Source: Micavibrio aeruginosavorus
Lineage (GTDB): Bacteria; Pseudomonadota; Alphaproteobacteria; Micavibrionales; Micavibrionaceae
NCBI GenBank assembly: GCA_003240795.1
Contig: QFNK01000019.1
Span: forward strand, 1-13,759
Direction: 5' to 3'
DNA: 13,759 nucleotides
Made by a program: the position numbers and the translations under genes. Of the stretch, positions 13,037 through 13,759 are shown one piece after another. The stretch's first letter is position 1. Each line of letters begins with the position of its first letter. The notes under the pieces were generated by a model, which ran no database searches, was not told the DNA's origin, and worked only from the letters and a program-made list of their open reading frames with translations.

Positions 13037-13759
13037 TTACTTTCCGATACAGAAATCGCGGAAGATGACATCGAGCAGGTCTTCGACATCGACGCGGCCC
13101 GTGATGCGGCCCAGCGAACGCGCGCCGATGCGAAGGTCCTCGGCCATCAGTTCGGGGAGCGGCGCGTTGAGGGAATCCTGCAAACATTGAAGACAATGTT
13201 CGAGCGCGTCGCGGTGACGGGCACGGGTGAGGGACGGCGTTTCGCGGGAAGAGGCAAACAGTGTTTTGACTTTGCCGCCGAGAGTGGCGAGAAGCGCCTC
13301 TATTCCTTCACCCGATGTGGAAGACAAGGATATCGCCGAAACACCGGCGGGCAGCAGACGATCCGCATTCTTAAATGATGGCTGATCCGCCTTCGTAAAC
13401 ACAACGATGCTGTTGTCATTGAGAAGCGCAAGCGTGTGAGGATTGAGCGTCTCTTCCGTACCGTCAAAAACAAGCAGGCGGATATCCGCGTTGTTCGCGC
13501 GGGCAAGGGCGCGGCGGATGCCTTCACCCTCCACACTTCCATGGCCGCCGTCATCCAGAATTTCTTCAGGCCGCAATCCGGCGGTGTCCGCGAGGATAAC
13601 CGGAAAACCGGACAGATCAAGATGTGCCTCAATCACATCGCGCGTCGTGCCAGCCATGGGTGAAACGATGGCCACGTCGCGGCGGGCGAGTGTGTTGAGA
13701 AGCGAAGACTTGCCCGCATTCGGCGCGCCGACAATGGCGATTTCTATGCCGAATGCGGG
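13037..13759 (-). CDS. mnmE: tRNA modification GTPase MnmE, partial (N-terminus beyond right edge)
   Basis: The frame is open to the last base of the window, giving the C-terminal 240 residues of a protein normally about 440-450 long. The N-terminal folate-binding domain is outside. MnmE partners with MnmG in wobble-uridine modification, and its GTPase cycle drives the reaction. Visible G motifs, numbered from the edge: G1 GAPNAGKSS (11-19), G2 GTTRD (37-41), G3 DTAG (58-61), G4 TKAD (122-125). The protein ends in FCIGK, the C-x-G-K tail whose Cys is essential in the family. The stretch between DTAGLR and EGIRRAL is about six residues longer than I expect, with an extra GGHG. An upstream gene boundary cannot be seen. 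Confidence 0.96.
   Translation of the reverse strand, partial: PAFGIEIAIVGAPNAGKSSLLNTLARRDVAIVSPMAGTTRDVIEAHLDLSGFPVILADTAGLRPEEILDDGGHGSVEGEGIRRALARANNADIRLLVFDGTEETLNPHTLALLNDNSIVVFTKADQPSFKNADRLLPAGVSAISLSSTSGEGIEALLATLGGKVKTLFASSRETPSLTRARHRDALEHCLQCLQDSLNAPLPELMAEDLRIGARSLGRITGRVDVEDLLDVIFRDFCIGK

Noticed and set aside
1..13759. Mobile elements, phage genes, toxin-antitoxin pairs or CRISPR repeats
   Set aside because: No transposase, integrase or direct-repeat array is visible on either strand. The only accessory candidate is the gene at 6487-7404, with no mobility signature around it.

Overview
The window is a moderately GC-rich chromosomal segment that looks alphaproteobacterial. The evidence is gene order. 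DUF3576 lipoprotein, leuS, lptE and holA run on the + strand. They converge on mnmE, mnmG, rsmG, parA and parB on the - strand, as is typical of alphaproteobacterial chromosomes near the origin/parS region. Porin signal peptides ending AMA-Q and TTGACC-type -35 boxes fit this. I cannot name the species or order. There are no rRNA or tRNA genes, CRISPR arrays, transposases or phage genes.

Layout. (1) 1-2139, - strand: two tandem paralogous outer-membrane porins. The first runs off the left edge; the second is intact and has a strong intrinsic terminator. (2) 2140-2517: a 378-bp divergent control region with a porin promoter candidate and two inverted repeats. (3) 2518-6269, + strand: DUF3576 lipoprotein, terminator, leuS, and lptE overlapping leuS by 17 nt. 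(4) 6270-7404: a strong-looking promoter whose -35/-10 spacer is a palindrome, a leader of about 176 nt with three hairpins, and a 305-residue protein of unknown function. Parts of this protein resemble the LIC_10091/DUF7790 Rossmann-like family, and it separates lptE from holA, which are usually adjacent. (5) 7451-8461: holA, ending 9 nt from the convergent parB. (6) 8471-13759, - strand: mnmE (only the C-terminal 240 residues are in the window), mnmG, rsmG, parA, parB. Three parS palindromes lie inside rsmG (two) and mnmG (one), all reading Val-Ser-Arg-Glu-Thr in the host gene.

How the genes work together. ParA, ParB and the parS cluster form the chromosome-partition system. MnmE and MnmG jointly modify the wobble uridine of tRNA, and RsmG methylates 16S rRNA. 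LeuS charges tRNA-Leu. LptE belongs to the LPS export machine and HolA to the replicative polymerase clamp loader. The porins and the two lipoproteins are envelope components.

The least conventional part is 6270-7404: an apparently added gene with its own promoter and operator-like palindrome, a structured leader and a distinct codon pattern. The rest is conventional core genome with some regulatory details listed as findings.
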